From an uncultured Muribaculaceae bacterium (GTDB lineage: Bacteria; Bacteroidota; Bacteroidia; Bacteroidales; Muribaculaceae): DNA of 16,614 bases. The position numbers and the translations under genes are program-made. Below, piece by piece: positions 16,495 through 16,614 of the stretch (its first letter is position 1; every line of letters starts with the position of its first letter). The notes beneath the pieces are model-generated. The model worked only from the letters and a program-made list of their open reading frames with translations, did not search any database and was not told the DNA's origin. The stretch is taken from NCBI GenBank assembly GCA_934590135.1, contig CAKTOT010000047.1, positions 1 to 16,614 on the forward strand, read 5' to 3'.

Positions 16495-16527
16495 TGCTAT
16501 AAAATCCCACCGAAAGACGTGAGAGCC

Positions 16528-16566
16528 ATCAATCGCTTTGCGAATCTTATTCGCAAAGCGATTGAT
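16528..16566. repeat. Perfect 18-bp hairpin with 3-base loop, no T-tract
   Basis: An 18-bp perfect inverted repeat (16528-16545 with 16549-16566; core ATCGCTTTGCGAAT) encloses the loop CTT. Neither strand shows a proper T-run beside the stem, so it is not a standard intrinsic terminator. Possible roles are a terminator for a convergent gene past the edge, an mRNA-stabilising hairpin, or a copy of a dispersed intergenic repeat. Confidence 0.6.
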
Positions 16567-16614
16567 TATTAGGTGTAGTTGTTTTGTAGTCTTAGACTAT
16601 TGTTGACTTATAGG

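Noticed and set aside
1..16614. CRISPR arrays, tRNA or rRNA genes, insertion sequences
   Set aside because: No regularly spaced repeats, cloverleaf-like segments, rRNA sequence or transposase reading frames were found on either strand by reading.

Overview
The window reads as chromosomal DNA from a member of the Bacteroidota, most likely order Bacteroidales; a Muribaculaceae-like gut bacterium is a guess from overall style, not something the sequence proves. The signs are start codons preceded by A/T-rich DNA with no Shine-Dalgarno sequence, candidate promoters of the Bacteroides type (TANNTTTG at -7), a DUF4294-xerD pair, a TonB-dependent receptor with an N-terminal carboxypeptidase-regulatory-like domain followed by a surface lipoprotein, and Bacteroidales-type FolK and SpoU sequences. 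All convincing genes lie on the + strand. I see no transposon, phage, CRISPR array, tRNA or rRNA.

Layout. 1-1122 is the 3' part of an M18 aminopeptidase gene closed by a strong intrinsic terminator (1132-1168). 1218-2564 encodes an exported protein with two tandem CAP domains, the first lacking two of the conserved cavity histidines. 2565-2995 is an AT-rich gap of 431 bases with two perfect and two near-perfect DnaA boxes, a candidate replication-origin-like or DnaA-titrating site. 2996-3952 is nadA, 4008-6788 leuS and 6897-8471 nadB, so the two enzymes that make quinolinate for NAD flank leucyl-tRNA synthetase. nadB overlaps a DUF4294 gene by four bases (8468-9124), followed 15 bases later by xerD (9140-10060). 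10131-11132 encodes an apparent FolK-TrmH/SpoU fusion: a folate-pathway kinase joined in frame to an RNA 2'-O-methyltransferase.

11133-11527 is a 395-base regulatory gap holding an inverted repeat, a Bacteroides-type promoter and an implied leader of about 175 bases. It feeds a two-gene outer-membrane unit: a 910-residue TonB-dependent receptor that is not a typical SusC (11528-14260) and a 689-residue lipoprotein with OB-fold-like and repeated modules in place of SusD (14294-16363). The unit ends at a strong terminator (16393-16425). Two further perfect hairpins without T-tracts lie in the last 150 bases.

The left two-thirds is mostly housekeeping (peptide turnover, NAD synthesis, tRNA charging, chromosome-dimer resolution, folate synthesis, RNA methylation). 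The right third is a strongly codon-biased, probably highly expressed uptake or surface-binding unit of unknown substrate. The points most worth following up are the DnaA-box cluster, the FolK-TrmH fusion and the receptor/lipoprotein pair.
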